64,000 nt of DNA, taken from contig NC_089181.1 of the NCBI RefSeq assembly GCF_947507565.1, forward strand, positions 1,420,536 through 1,484,535. Direction: 5' to 3'. Of this stretch, positions 32,549 through 43,561 are shown one piece after another (positions within the stretch are counted from its first letter, which is position 1; every line of letters begins with the position of its first letter). This DNA is from Oscarella lobularis. Taxonomy: Eukaryota; Porifera; Homoscleromorpha; Homosclerophorida; Oscarellidae. The position numbers and the translations under genes are program-made. The notes under the pieces were generated by a model, which saw only the letters and a program-made list of their open reading frames with translations, made no database searches and was not told where the DNA came from.

Positions 32549-32681
32549 CCCGTATACAGTAGGAAAACGGCTTCTTGCTAAAAAACAAGAAAAGAGGAGG
32601 AGCCAAGCGTTTTATACGGGACTTACAAGTACTGCTCCTCCTCTTTTATTAGCGAGAAGCCGTTTTCCTACTGTATACGGG
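32549..32681. repeat. Hairpin MITE, 133 bp
   Basis: Arms CCCGTATACAGTAGGAAAAC (start) and GTTTTCCTACTGTATACGGG (end) are perfect inverted copies, and complementarity continues inwards (GGCTTCTTGCTAA / TTAGCGAGAAGCC). The loop is about 50 bases. Too short to encode anything. Confidence 0.85.
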
Positions 32682-32689
32682 AGTTTCTA

Positions 32690-33389
32690 ATGCAATGATT
32701 GATTTCATTTCAGGAAAGCTATTCTGGCAGAACAGTTACTTTAGAGAACAGTTACTTTAGAGAATCTCACAACAACAATTACAAAAAAAAAGACAGTGTC
32801 ATTTCTTTCATCTACAATGGGTGTTTTTAATTAAGAACTAAAGCAGTCGGGTTGTGCATAGGATTGAACAAGCACATCTAACTCAAAACCTCAACCCGAA
32901 GAGCGAGCAGTTCCGATGTTGTGCTCGCACCCAGCTTTTCAATGTTTGAGAACAGCTTACTATTGCTGTTTCAACAACAACAACAACAACAACAACAACA
33001 TGCAACAACAACAATAACAACAGCAACTTTGCTGCTGTACAGTTCAAAGCCGAATTTTCTGCTGTTGTCGAGACTCGTTGCCGAAGTCGTTGTGTCTTAA
33101 CAACAGCAACTTTGCGCTGTTGTTGAGTCAACAACGACTTCTCCTTTCTAAACACAGGGACTAGCCCGAAATAATGATATCTGTTTTTGTCTTTGTTTTT
33201 GCATCGTGAATTAAGAAACATATACGCTACAAAACTCTTGGGGTCTAGTGATATAGTCTTCCAATCAAGCCGTCTGCAAACGTAATAAGCAAACGCAGGG
33301 AGCTTAAAAACTCATCTTCACCTCTCTCTTCCGTATCAAGATATCTTCCGCCTTCTTCACCTATTATTAATTAATGAATTAAACTACAA
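32690..33389. other. Non-coding sequence with (CAA)n
   Basis: Includes a (CAA)n tract at 32972-33018 with CAACAG variants beyond. No gene seen. Confidence 0.7.
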
Positions 33390-33419
33390 TTGAAACTACT
33401 TATCGAGATTGAACACTAC

Positions 33420-33575
33420 ACAGTTCCACTGTTTATAGAAACTGAACACAGTTCCACTGTTCCACTATTCCACTGTTCCACTATTTCACTGTTCCACTAT
33501 TTCACTGTTCCACTGTTCCACCATTCCACTTCTCTACTACTCCACTGTTCCACTACTCTATACTACTCCACTCAT
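33420..33575 (+). repeat. TTCCACT minisatellite, short block
   Basis: Degenerate repeats of TTCCACTGTTCCACTAT type. The same motif, on the opposite strand, forms the 870-base block at 36300-37170. Confidence 0.9.
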
Positions 33576-33583
33576 ACTCTTGA

Positions 33584-33790
33584 ATGAGAGTTGACCTCGC
33601 TGCTCAGGTATATAGGGCTGACGTCATGCAGCTCACTCTTCCAATGACATGCTCTATAGGTTTTGAGCGAGTCAGTAGCTACTGCCATGAAATATTACAA
33701 AGTCGCCAATTCCGAAGAATCTGCTAGATTTATACGAATATTTGACAAAGCATTCGATTGCCTCAACGCACGAAGCCTTGACGCTGACAA
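33584..33790 (+). pseudogene. P-element transposase, C-terminal piece, inverted
   Basis: An exon reading MRVDLAAQ ends at a GT (33608), a 51-base intron follows, and the next exon from 33659 reads VLSESVATAMKYYKVANSEE and FIRIFDKAFDCLNAR. This is the block that in P-element/THAP9 transposases directly follows the HI.L..F segment. That segment lies at 37165 on the opposite strand. Immediately upstream is TTCCACT minisatellite. After about 33790 the frame loses similarity. Confidence 0.7.
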
Positions 33791-33885
33791 ACCTTGTTGT
33801 GTTGGCTACAAGGGAGGAGACGACGAACGCCTAAAGGTTGGCGAAACAAAACGGTTTTCCAAAAGTCTTTTAGAACAAACATTTT

Positions 33886-33990
33886 ATTTCACTTCCGGCC
33901 TTGAGATCACGTTTGAGAGAGCCACCCTCGCCGTTATACGGGCTCGCAAACTGCGTTTGCCAACCCGTACAACTGCGTTGGTCGGCTCAT
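33886..33990 (+). repeat. Dispersed repeat 3' end, copy 3
   Basis: Shares TTCCGGCC...GATCACGTTTGAGAGAGCC, GTTATACGGGCTC, ACCCGTACAACTGCG and the terminal GGTCGGCTC with the repeats ending at 39794 and 43558. Confidence 0.75.
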
Positions 33991-34009
33991 AATGTAGTGC
34001 ATGGGCTGT

Positions 34010-36300
34010 GTGCAAGTGAAGTGTATTTTGGTACCCAGGTGCAGGGGATTATATCCGGGCAACATGCACTATAAGACGTCGAACACCACATCCACCTTTC
34101 GAGAGGGTTGCGGGTTGACAGACATACCGGTCCGGCGGTTTGGAGACTCGACCATTCCTTGTGATTACCCGCGGCAGTGCAGGTTGCTCCGGCGGCTCTT
34201 GAAGTTGAGCTTGATTCGGCTCCTCCGGCTGCTCTTGCTGAACTGGAGGTGGATCTTCTACGACTTCTTCAGGATCGGCTTCTTCGTCTTCGTTGGAATC
34301 AATGTCAAAATAATAATATGGATCGACATCGGCGCGATTCGTAACTGGTTTCCAAAGTCGGCATCTCTTTTACTCGGTGACGTCGATCGAAGTCGGCCTT
34401 CTGTTTCGCATGGACGTCGTCGTCTTTCTCACGAAGTTTCTCTGTGGCGATCGATTGGGGAACGAGATTCTCTTCTGCTGTCGGCACCGTCGTCCTCAGG
34501 AGGCGTCCAATGAGGATTTGTGCTGGTGAGTAACCGTTAGCTAGAGGCGACGTTCTGCAAGATAAGGGTCGTCTAATTTCTTGAGGAGCTCTTTAACAAT
34601 CTTGACCATCCGTTCAGCCGGAGCTGCTCCATTGCCTTGTAACGCGGACTGCTCGTTACGTGTCAGAAGTCGCACTTCTCCGCAAACTCCTTAAAGGCTC
34701 CGGAAGCGAACTGGGGACCCTTGTCGGACCTCAACACTTTTGGGATTCCGTTTCTTCCGAAAATTGACTTAAGATGCTCAATGACTGAGCTGGACGTAGT
34801 CGCCTCGAGTTTCGCGATCTCGGGTATTCTCGAGAGGTAATCGGCAACGAGCAGGTACTGGCTTCCGGAATATTCAAACAAGTCTGTTCCGACCGTGTGC
34901 CAAGGGTATGCAGGGCTTTCCGTTTCCATCATAGGCTCAACCGGATTTGGCCTTTCTAATTTGCAAACGTCGCAGTTTTCGACGAGGAATTTGATCTCTT
35001 CCGCCAACCCAGGCCATCATACCGACTCTTGAGCTCTTGCCCGACATTTGACAATGCCCAAGTGGCCTGTGTGGATCATCTCCAAAATTTCGTGACGTAA
35101 GTTTGTAGCTTCTCCTTGAAGGGTATTCTGCGCTGGCCATCCCTCCCTCGCAAAAGTGGCGATGAGGTGGCAATCCGGATCGGCAGTCTGCGCGTGCTTG
35201 ATTTCTTCGAGTTTCCCCGGCGTAGCTGGAAGATCAGCGAGACGTCGTCGAGATACGCATCAGCTTCGACGGTTAATTCCGCGGCGGCGCAATCCGAATT
35301 TGAAAGTGGAGCCCTGAACAATGTGTCGGGTAGATACATCCTCGATCCTGGGATGTGGCGAATCGTGAAATAATAGCGAGCTAACGCGATGCGAAAGCGT
35401 TGCACTGGGTCGCTTCGTATTCCGCTCGCATCGATAATGTGGCCCAGAAACGTAACGGAGTCGACAGAGAAAACACATTTCTCCGGGTTGAGAGTAACGC
35501 CTGCTTCGACCAATTGGCACACGCGAACCAAACGATCGTCGTGCTCGGCTTGATTTAGTCCGTAGACGAGGCAGTCGTCCATCAGACAGATGACTCCTAT
35601 CAGCCCGGCGAGTATTTGTTGCATTTGTTTTTGGAAATACTCCGGCGCTGATGTAATTCCAAAAGGTAATCTATTGTAGCAGAATCTCCCAAGGAGTAAT
35701 GAAAGTCGTCAGCAGGGACAATTAAAGCTTTGGCGAGGAAGATCTGCCAAAACCCGCTGTTCGCATCTAACTTGCTAAATACGACGGCTCCTCGGAGTTG
35801 TCCTAGGGATTGGTCGACAGCAGGAAGCATTAAACGCTCTCGTTTAACACATTCATTCAATTTCCCTAGGTCGACGCAGATTCTGACCTTGTAAATCGAC
35901 TTTGGTACGACTACCATGCCAGCACACCACTCGGTTGGCTCGTCGACGGGCGATATAACTCCGATCGACTGCATTCTATCGAGCTCCTCCTATGAGCGGA
36001 AGGGCCACGCGGCGCCGCGTCGTCAACGCGAAGGGTTTGGCTCCGTCCCGTAATCGGATGACGTATTCTCCTGGCAAGTCCTCGAAAAAGCGCAGGGAAC
36101 TGTTCGCGAATGCGAATCTCGTGTATAATCGCCTCCTTCTCCTCCCTTTCCAGGAGGGCGGGTCTCTTCAAAATCTGAAGGGCTTCGATGGCAGGTCGTC
36201 CGAGAAGGGCGTGTCGTAGTGGTCGTACGACGATGGCTTCGTGCTGAGGAGGGCTAAATACAGCTTTGTGCAAACCACAAAGCGCATGCGCGTTCATCAC
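34010..36300 (-). pseudogene. Gypsy retrotransposon remnant, minus strand
   Basis: Read leftwards from 36300: RPAIEALQILKRPALLERE (pre-RT region), then RT pieces VISPVDEPTEWCAGMVVVPK, VRICVDLGKLNECVKRERLM, FSKLDANSGFWQI, and in another frame LIGVICLMDDCLVYGLNQAE and NPEKCVFSVDSVTFLGHIID. An internal deletion then removes most of RNase H, leaving FTIRHIPGSRMYLPDTLFRA. The integrase follows: ENCDVCKLERPNPVEPM, HTVGTDLFEYSGSQYLLVAD, VLRSDKGPQFASGAFKEFAE. The C-terminus is AKQKADFDRRHRVKEMPTLE and ITRNGRVSKPPDRYV near 34140. It is a different lineage from the copy at 25-29 kb. Frameshifts and the deletion make it inert. A short LTR-like TG...CA segment may lie at about 34000-34100. Confidence 0.8.
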
Positions 36301-37170
36301 AAAGTACCTATGGTGGAAAAGTGGAATAGTGGAAAAAGCTCATTCAACTACTTAAAAGTAACGCTAAAGACAATAGAATTGTTAACATAGCAAAACAGTG
36401 CAGTAATAAAATAGTGGAACAATAAAGTGGTAGAACAGTGAAACAGTAAAGTAGTAAAACAGTAGAATGGTAGAATAGTGGAACAGTAGAGTAGTAAAAC
36501 AGTAGAATGGTTGACATGCTAGAGCAGTGGAGTGGTGGAATAGTGAAACACTAGAGTAGTAAAACAGTAGAATGGTTGACATGGTAGAGCAGTGGAGTGG
36601 TATAGAATAGTGGAACAGTAGAGTAGTAAAACAGTTGACATGGTAGAGCAGTGGAGTGGTAGAATAGTGGAACAGTAGAGTAGTAAAACAGTAGAATGGT
36701 TGACATGGTAGAGCAGTGGAGTGGTAGACTAGTGGAACAGTAGAGTAGTAAAACAGTAGAATGGTTGACATGGTAGAGCAGTGGAGTGGTAGAACAGTGG
36801 AACAGTAGAGTAGTAAACAGTAGAATGGTAGACATGGTAGAGTAGTAGAGTGGTAGAACAGTGGAACAGTAAAGTAGTAAAACAGTAGATTGGTTGACAT
36901 GGTAGAACAGTGCAGTGGTAGAACAGTAAAACAGTAGAGTAGTAAACAGTAGAATGGTAGACATGGTAGAGTAGTAGAGTGATAGAATAGTGGAACAGTA
37001 GAGCAGTAAAACAGTGGATTGGTTGACGTGGTAGAATGGTAGAATAGTGGAACAGTAGAGTAGTAAACAGTAGAATGGTGGACATGGTAGAGTAGTAGAA
37101 TAGTGGTAGAGTAGTAAAACAGTAGAATGGTTGACATGGTAGAGTAGTGGTAGAATAGTGGAGTAGAATG
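36300..37170 (-). repeat. Expanded TTCCACT/GTAGAA minisatellite, about 870 bp
   Basis: Long degenerate array of units such as GTAGAATGGTTGACATGGTA and GAGCAGTGGAGTGGTAGAAT. Higher-order units of about 70-100 bases are visible. All three minus-strand frames stay open (peptides like CSTVPLFYHSTTLPCQPFYC), an artefact of repeat composition. Confidence 0.95.
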
Positions 37171-38760
37171 AGTCCAGGTAGATATGTTCTCGCTTAAGCT
37201 TTTTTAGAATGTACAAGCCGCTTGATTCTCTAGCCTCTTCATGACTATTGTACACGTCGATGACATGCTGCCAAGTACTTAATAGGCTTTCCATTCATCT
37301 ATATGTGTACAATCCTGGCCTAACAACAAATGTTTACACTGCTTACCCACATGGCTCTCGCTTTATTTCCAGGATAAGAGTGACTGAAACAATTTCTTGT
37401 GATTTTGATTAGATGCGGGGCGTCGCAAACGAAGAAAATGGGTCGCCGATCGACGCTGTAAATATTTTCGGTTTGATAAACAAACGGCCCTTCGCCCTGA
37501 TGCATTTTATAAAATTTCCTGTTTGACGCGGCACCATCGCTTGTTATCGTCATCACTTTCAGACCAATGCTTTCAATGTTCCGAATAATTTCCCAAACAG
37601 TGCTGAAAAGATTTTCGGCAACAACGTCGGCAGCTAGAAAGTGTGCATAGGGAAATTTGAACGACGTGAATATCCCGCGAATCATAAAGACAAGCATGCT
37701 TGTCGCAATGGATTTCGGAACTTTCAAATTCGACGACGTCGACGCCAATTGCTTCAATTCGTTGCTTACAGAATCAAGGTTGGCAAAGCCAACCTTGCAA
37801 GAATGCTTATCAAACACTAAGTCTTGGCGAATTTTCATTTCGTCGAAGGATAAGGCGACAAATTTCTTGCCTTCCTGCAATTCAGATATTTGTGCACTGT
37901 GAGCCAATTGCTCGTTTAGTTCAGCTGTCAGTCCTTCGCCTGACCGCCAGAAGCCAACGTAGTCGGAAAGAGTTCTTTCTGACGGCATTAGTAGGAATCC
38001 GGATCTCCTTATCTGATCGTACTCCGAAGACGACTGCATTTTAATGCTTAAGGCCCAACGGATGTATAAAGGATCCCAGCGTCGTCCCGTTGGCCTCTTC
38101 CTTTTTGAAGCGTCTACTTGCTGTTCCCAGAAAAGCCTTTGGAAGCTTCCTTTTGGGAACATAGCGCAGATCTCTTTATTGCTGTTGCCTGCTATTTCTT
38201 CAATATCTGATGATAGATCCGGCTGCACTTCAATACTTCTTTTCTCTGTCCACGCTTTGATTCTGTTCTTCAGACGCATAATTTTTCGTTGTTGAAATTT
38301 TGTTTTACGGGCTAATTGTGCAAATTTTCCTGATCTTTGCGGCGTTGACAGCGAAGAATTTTTAGCAAATTTAGATGCGGTTAGTGGCGAGGACGGCGTT
38401 TGACTGCGCTTGTAGTAATCTCGGAGCTGGGCACGTGTCTTCTGGCAAGGCTGGCATCTTCGCCCTGACGTCGTAGTCAGAATTTCGCATTTTCTTGAGC
38501 GCACAGTCGTCGAACAGAAGGATCCGCTGACAAGATTAGGCCACGCGACAACCTTCAACGACGGAGCTCCTCCTCGAGAAACAAAGCACTTCTTTTTCTT
38601 TTGGACTACGTCAACAAACATGCTTTCGGGATTGCCGGGACAAATCGCTAATGACTCAAGCAAATCGAAGAAAGAAGGAAAATTAGAGTAGTTGACGCTG
38701 TCGGAAGAGATTTCGGAGAGTGCCAAAGCTGGACAGGCCTTCAAATCGACTGGAAGTCCA
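37165..38760 (-). pseudogene. P-element/THAP9-like transposase, N-terminal and central part
   Basis: Read leftwards, the main exon (to 37340) has a Cys-rich segment GRRCQPCQKTRAQLR, a coiled-coil (RKIMRLKNRIKAW) and then the core: RRWDPLYIRWALSIKMQSSS, GFLLMPSERTLSDY, FVALSFDEMKIRQDL (first Asp), MTITSDGAASNRKFYKM (second Asp) and FVCDAPHLIKITRN. After an intron ending near 37320 the next exon reads MNGKPI and, one base out of phase, STWQHVIDVYNSHEEARESS and REHIYLDSF at 37165. There the minisatellite begins. No THAP domain is visible upstream of 38760. One frameshift plus the rearrangement make the gene inactive. Confidence 0.82.
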
Positions 38761-38924
38761 GCAACGTGTGTAGCTTCGCTATTCCTCTTTTGTCAATGAG
38801 ACTATGAGATATGAAAGTCGGAGGTGCGGCTGAGTTACTTTCAGGGCTATATTGTAGTCTTGAAAGGCACAAGGTATATCCCGAAACGGTTTCGTGCCAA
38901 TCATTCGAATCTCTCCTATTTAAT

Positions 38925-38985
38925 CTCTGCCCAGACTCTCTCCCAGCCGCGTAGCGCGCGCGGGAGGAGTCTGGGTTTCAGAGGC
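38925..38985. repeat. Short GC-rich hairpin
   Basis: CTCTGCCCAGACTCTCTCCC pairs with GGGAGGAGTCTGGGTTTCAG and the following AG around a GCGCGCGC loop. Probably a small foldback element. Confidence 0.6.
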
Positions 38986-39033
38986 TAAACCAAGTCACCT
39001 AGTCTGGTCAGGGGAGGTCAGGGTCAGGGTTAA

Positions 39034-40333
39034 TCTCGTTCCCAGTCCCTCCCCCTCCGTTAATATCACTCGAGAGTGATGGCCCGGTGTTCACCGTGTT
39101 GCCATCATGCAGAGTCTCCCACCGCTTACCGTACGCGAGTGCATAACGTAGTGTGACGTCAAAAAATATTACATCACACTATGTTATGACAACATAAGTT
39201 ATGTTGTCACATATTCACGTGGTCATTACAGCCGTTAGCTACTACAGCTCAGTCCTACCTACATACTGTAAATACTTGCATGATTGCAATGGTTTCCTAA
39301 TTAGGCGCTTTCCTGACGTACTGTATTTGATAATGTGCTCTGTGTGTATTGAGGAGGACCTATGCATGTGTACGGGTCATATTTCCTGTTACCCGTACGT
39401 ACATACCAACCCACATGTGGATACTTTGATTGTGACGTCAAAGCGTGACAATCAAAACTGTCGTTTAGGTTTCTCAGCGCATTTATAACACGGAAAATAG
39501 CACAGATCAATTGGAAACATGGGTTTCTAAGCATTTTTTCCGTTTATGAAAGAAAAAACCCTTTTTCGCGCCGTAAATGGCCTTTTTTGGGGCACCATTT
39601 TGGGCCCTATGTCGCGCATGCGCTGTACGAAAAAACGGGTTTTTAAGTTACGTCACAATACGGAGCGAACAGACACACAGACAGACAGACAGACAGACAG
39701 ACATACAGACACTTCCGGTCCTAAGATCACGTTTGAGAGAGCCTCCCTCAGCTGTTATACGGGCTCCACCCGTACAACTCTGGTGGTCGGCTCCACTACG
39801 GGGAGAGGGTCTGGGGACATGCCTTTGATCTTGTTGTGCACCGCTCCCCAATTTTTGGGGGGATAATTGGTAGTGACGTAAGTGCCGCGAAGTAGCAAGT
39901 GTACGCGCGAAGTAGCGATTCAGCGTTGCGCGTCGATTTCTAGCTACATTACGGATCGCGAGAATCTCGCTCTATAGGGTATGCAAAGGAGCGCTGCAGA
40001 ACGGTTTCGCCGGAGATCTGCGCAGGTGTGCCCGTATCTCGCACCAACACACTCGCCGACTACTGCCGGCGAAACCGTTCTGCAGTGCATAACCTTTAGT
40101 ATAGAGCGAGATTCTCGCGATCCGGCCGTAATGCAGCTAGAAATCGACGCGCAACGCTGAATCGGGTGTGCACTTGCTACTTCGCGCGTACACTTGCTAC
40201 TTCGCGGCACCTACGTCACTACCAATTATCCCCCCAAAAATCGGGGGGAGCGGTGCACAACAAGATCAAAGGCATGTCCCCAGACCCTCTCCCCGTAGTG
40301 ATATTAACGGAGGGGGAGGGGCTGGGAACGAGA
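39034..40333. mobile_element. Foldback element, about 570 bp, carrying an inserted repeat
   Basis: The left arm TCTCGTTCCCAG...TAATATCACT (39034-39070) resumes at 39798 (ACGGGGAGAGGGTCTGGGGA) and pairs in full with the right arm ending at 40333. The inner arms include TTCGCCGG and CCGGCGAAACCGTTCTGCAG around a 50-base loop near 40020-40070. The element is interrupted by a 724-base repeat at 39071. It contains no gene and abuts the 3' end of a minus-strand transposon-like gene. Confidence 0.75.
39071..39794 (+). mobile_element. Hairpin-ended dispersed repeat, copy 1 (724 bp)
   Basis: Starts GAGAGTGATGGCCCGG with an imperfect hairpin (TGATGGC...GCCATCA) and ends in a second hairpin (TACGGGCTCCACCCGTA) followed by GGTCGGCTCC. 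It is flanked by ACT on both sides (39068-39070 and 39795-39797), and the uninterrupted arm of the foldback element gives the empty site. No coding capacity and no terminal inverted repeats. It contains (ACAG)n at about 39671-39710. Confidence 0.7.
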
Positions 40334-40369
40334 CTACTATCTGTCCACGCTCACTTTACCGATCACAGT

Positions 40370-41265
40370 GGAGCTGACGTCACTAACTGAGTAACGAGAT
40401 AATGACATCGGAAGTGGCAGACCGGGAGCTGATTCTGGAATATCGATTATAGCCGTAGCCAGATGAACCGCTCTCGAGGTCTCGGACGATGTTGGCCGAG
40501 GAATGGTGTGAATGCTATGAAAGTCGTCGATCACAAGCACGGCCAAATTCTTTTGTAAGATCGCCGATTGAATATAAGTATTGACTTGCTTTTGGTTTGA
40601 TAGGCTTAGTTTTTCCTTCAATCTCCGGATCGTCTTGGGATTGGGACATATTCCGAGAACTCGCCCGCTCTCCAAAGCAGCTTCGGTGCATCCACTGAGT
40701 TCAAGGTGTAACCCCACGTCATTTACGAAAGTTGTAATTTTCTGTATAGGTGCATATCTAAGGATCATTGGATTCTATTGTAGTCTCGGTAGTTTTTACC
40801 TGGTTGCCAAGGTAAGCTAGCCTATAGAGTTCTCCTACAACCCTTTGCTGTCTCAGTTCATTCTTGCTTTCGATTTGCTCAACGGAATAATCGCAGAACA
40901 GGCATTTCTCAATCATATCAAACAAGCCAGGAGCGTGGATATCACAGAAAGCTCGCATATCCTCAACGGAATACAGCTTCTTAGCGTCATCGCAAGCGTG
41001 GTGCCGATAAAGAGATTTTTGGAAAGACTTGACTAACGAGGGAAAATCTATAAGCCAGAGCAATAATGCAATGCATTATTTTATTTATTGTATATTTATT
41101 AGCACCATGCTCTTGAAGCATTTTGATCTCTTCCTCCAGTTTGACGACTCGTTGACGAGTGACTGCGATTTCTTCTTGGGCGGCACTAAGCGCCTCCTTC
41201 GTTCTTACCAATTCACTGCTACGCGAACTGCCTGGTATCAACTACGTCAACACATTTCAAATCAG
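40370..41265 (-). pseudogene. Unnamed transposon-like gene (possibly DUF6589-type)
   Basis: Read leftwards: VVKLEEEIKMLQE coiled coil (about 41130), then CDIHAPGLFDMIEKCLFC and ELRQQRVVGELYRLAYLGNQ, a short intron near 40770, then YAPIQKITTFVNDVGLHLEL, TIRRLKEKLSL and LAVLVIDDFHSIHTI (about 40520). The HAPGLF, VIDDFHSIH and MATA-like blocks recall large uncharacterised proteins repeated in sponge and cnidarian genomes, annotated elsewhere as DUF6589; this assignment is from memory. The gene is cut short by the foldback element at 40333. Confidence 0.4.
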
Positions 41266-42131
41266 TAACGTTTAAGGTCACGTAGCATATATTCATTTAG
41301 CTCAAACCTGAGAACTAAGTTCTTCCAAAGGAATTGCAAGTCTTTTGGGTGGTGGTCTGTAAAGAGGGTGCGCAGTTACTTGGTCAAGTCGATCCATGCA
41401 AGAGCGATGACTCCTGCATACGAAGGCTGCAACTTCGCCTAATAAGATATCGATAATTCAGTTGCTTCGAAGTCGACCGAATGGAGGACGTTGCGCACCC
41501 GAAAGGTCGTCAAGCACTGCGTACAGGCGATCGGGACACGGCCGGAGGGAATCGGAGCACCGATCGGAGTCGAACGAGAAGGCGCAACGAGCATTTCGAG
41601 CCAATTGAAATCGGGAATGGGTGAGACAAAGCCCCACGTCGGTGGAAAATCCCCTTTCGCGCGCGTCGCACCCCGAGTAGAGAGAAACGTCACCGAAACA
41701 GCCAGTTTGCGAGGACTTGCGGGATCGCGTGACGTTCCCAAGACTGAAATGGCACTCGACAAAGTCAATCATGGAGGCGAAGTGATAGAAAAGCGAGGCG
41801 ACGATCGATCGTTCGAGCGCGATCGAAATCAGCTGGAGTGAGTGACCCGAGAAGAGGTATTTCGCGGGGTTTTGTTAATGGAATAACAGTTTTGAGACAC
41901 AGGAGTCTCATTTTTAGACTGCAACAGTACCTACAGGGTCATACGGCGCGGTTTGGTCAGGCGCGAATCGGGGTCCCATCTTTCACCGCGATTCTCTCGA
42001 TTCCCGTCGGCGATTTTTTTTTCCCGTCAGGGTCAAATTTGAAGGGCAATTCCAGTTCTTTTGATCGGCTTGGAGCTCGATCTTGGCCCGTACTTCGTTG
42101 GCTTGGCCCGACCCTTTCATCAAGTGTAACT
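41266..42131. other. Overlapping ORFs, no recognised gene
   Basis: Two opposing open frames (41491-41841 plus, 41439-41772 minus) overlap almost completely; at most one is real and neither resembles a known family to me. Confidence 0.35.
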
Positions 42132-43558
42132 AGAGAATGATGGCCCGGTGTTCACCGTGTTGCCATCATGCAGAGCCTCCCACCGCTTACCGTACGCGAG
42201 TGCATAACATAGTGTGACGTCATAGTTTTTATGCTGTCACATATTCACGTTGTCATTACAGCCGTTAGCTACTACTAGTACAGCTCAGTCCTACCTACAT
42301 ACTGTAAATACAGTACTTGCATGATTGCTGTGTTTTCCTAATTAGGCGCTTTTCTGACGTACAGTACAGTGCGTGCCAGCATAAATGGCCACAAAACGCG
42401 CGCTAAGATCACTGTAGATCACTCGCTGCAAGACATACAGTGTCACTGTGTGTCAACGAAAATCACTCTAATGCCTATTTTAAACAGGGATGTCAGTTTG
42501 ATTTTTGTGGGACGTACTCCCAAAGATTTAAATTTTTTGCAAGTTTAGCGCGCGCTAATAAAAAAGTTTCTGAAATGGCAAATTTTGTAAAGGAAAGAAC
42601 ATTTTCAAATTCGCCGATAATAAATTTCTAAACAATGCACGTGAGAAGCCATTTATAGAGTGAGTTTCTTTCTAACTTGATCCCTAACGGAAAAAAATTC
42701 ATTTCTATTTACGTCACGTGACATCCGTTTCTTTCCACCGAATTACTGTATTGAAAATCAAAGATAATGAAGTTTTAGAAAATGGTATAAAGTGACAGAC
42801 GAGTTTATGAAAGCCGTCATATGTTGTTTGAAACTGGAAAAAAACGAACTTTTCTGTCTTAGCAAAACGTATAGAAACGTTGTCTGCGGTGAAATCAAAA
42901 CCGTTTTCTTACAAAATAGATGTAAATAGAAATGCTAGACTTAATTAATTGGAAATCCTTGATGTGACGATCAAACGTCAAAACTACGCCAAATGTAAAC
43001 TACGCTCTGAATTCCTCGCGCGCTACTAAAAGTCCCGTTTGGCCATTTATGCTGGCACGAGCTGCTGGCACGCACTGTACTGTATTTGATAATGTGCTCT
43101 GTATTTGAGGAGGACCTATGCATGTGTACGGGTCATATTTCCTGTTACCCGTACACGCGTACATACCCACCCATATACTGTACATGTGACTGGATACTTT
43201 TGATTGTGACGTCAGAGCGTGACAATCAAAACTGTCGTTTCGGTTTCTCAGCGCATTTATAACACGGAAAATAGCACAGATCAATTGGAAATAAGGGTTT
43301 CTAAGCATTTTTTTCGTTTCTGAAAGAAAAAACGCTTTATTCGCACCGTAAATCGCCTTTTTCGGGTCACCGTTTTGGGCCCCATTTCACGCATGCGCTT
43401 TACAAAGTAAGGGTTTTTCCTATGTGACGTCACAATACTGTACCGAACAGACGTACATACATACATACAGACACTTCCGGCCCTAAGATCACGTTTGAGA
43501 GAGCCTCCCTCCTTCGTTATACGGGCTCCACCCGTACAACTGCGGTGTTGTCGGCTCC
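42132..43558 (+). mobile_element. Hairpin-ended dispersed repeat, copy 2, with a nested MITE
   Basis: Same start (AGAGAATGATGGCCCGG) and end (GTCGGCTCC) as copy 1, flanked by ACT at 42129-42131 and 43559-43561. Without the nested element its length is about 715 bases, close to copy 1. A (ACAT)n tract lies at about 43452-43470. Confidence 0.7.
42367..43077. mobile_element. TA-flanked MITE, 711 bp
   Basis: Left end CAGTGCGTGCCAGCATAAAT and right end, reverse complemented, CAGTGCGTGCCAGCAGCTCG followed by TGCCAGCATAAATGGCC. TA flanks both ends. Copy 1 of the host repeat lacks it, giving the empty site. The CAGT end and TA duplication fit the pogo/Tc1 group; the interior is non-coding. Confidence 0.75.
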
Positions 43559-43561
43559 ACT

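Noticed and set aside
36382-37294. Long minus-strand ORFs rich in Ser, Thr, Tyr, Leu (247 and 251 codons)
   Set aside because: They are translations of the TTCCACT minisatellite; all three frames are open for the same reason. Only the first 45 or so residues (WQHVIDVY...) belong to a real gene.
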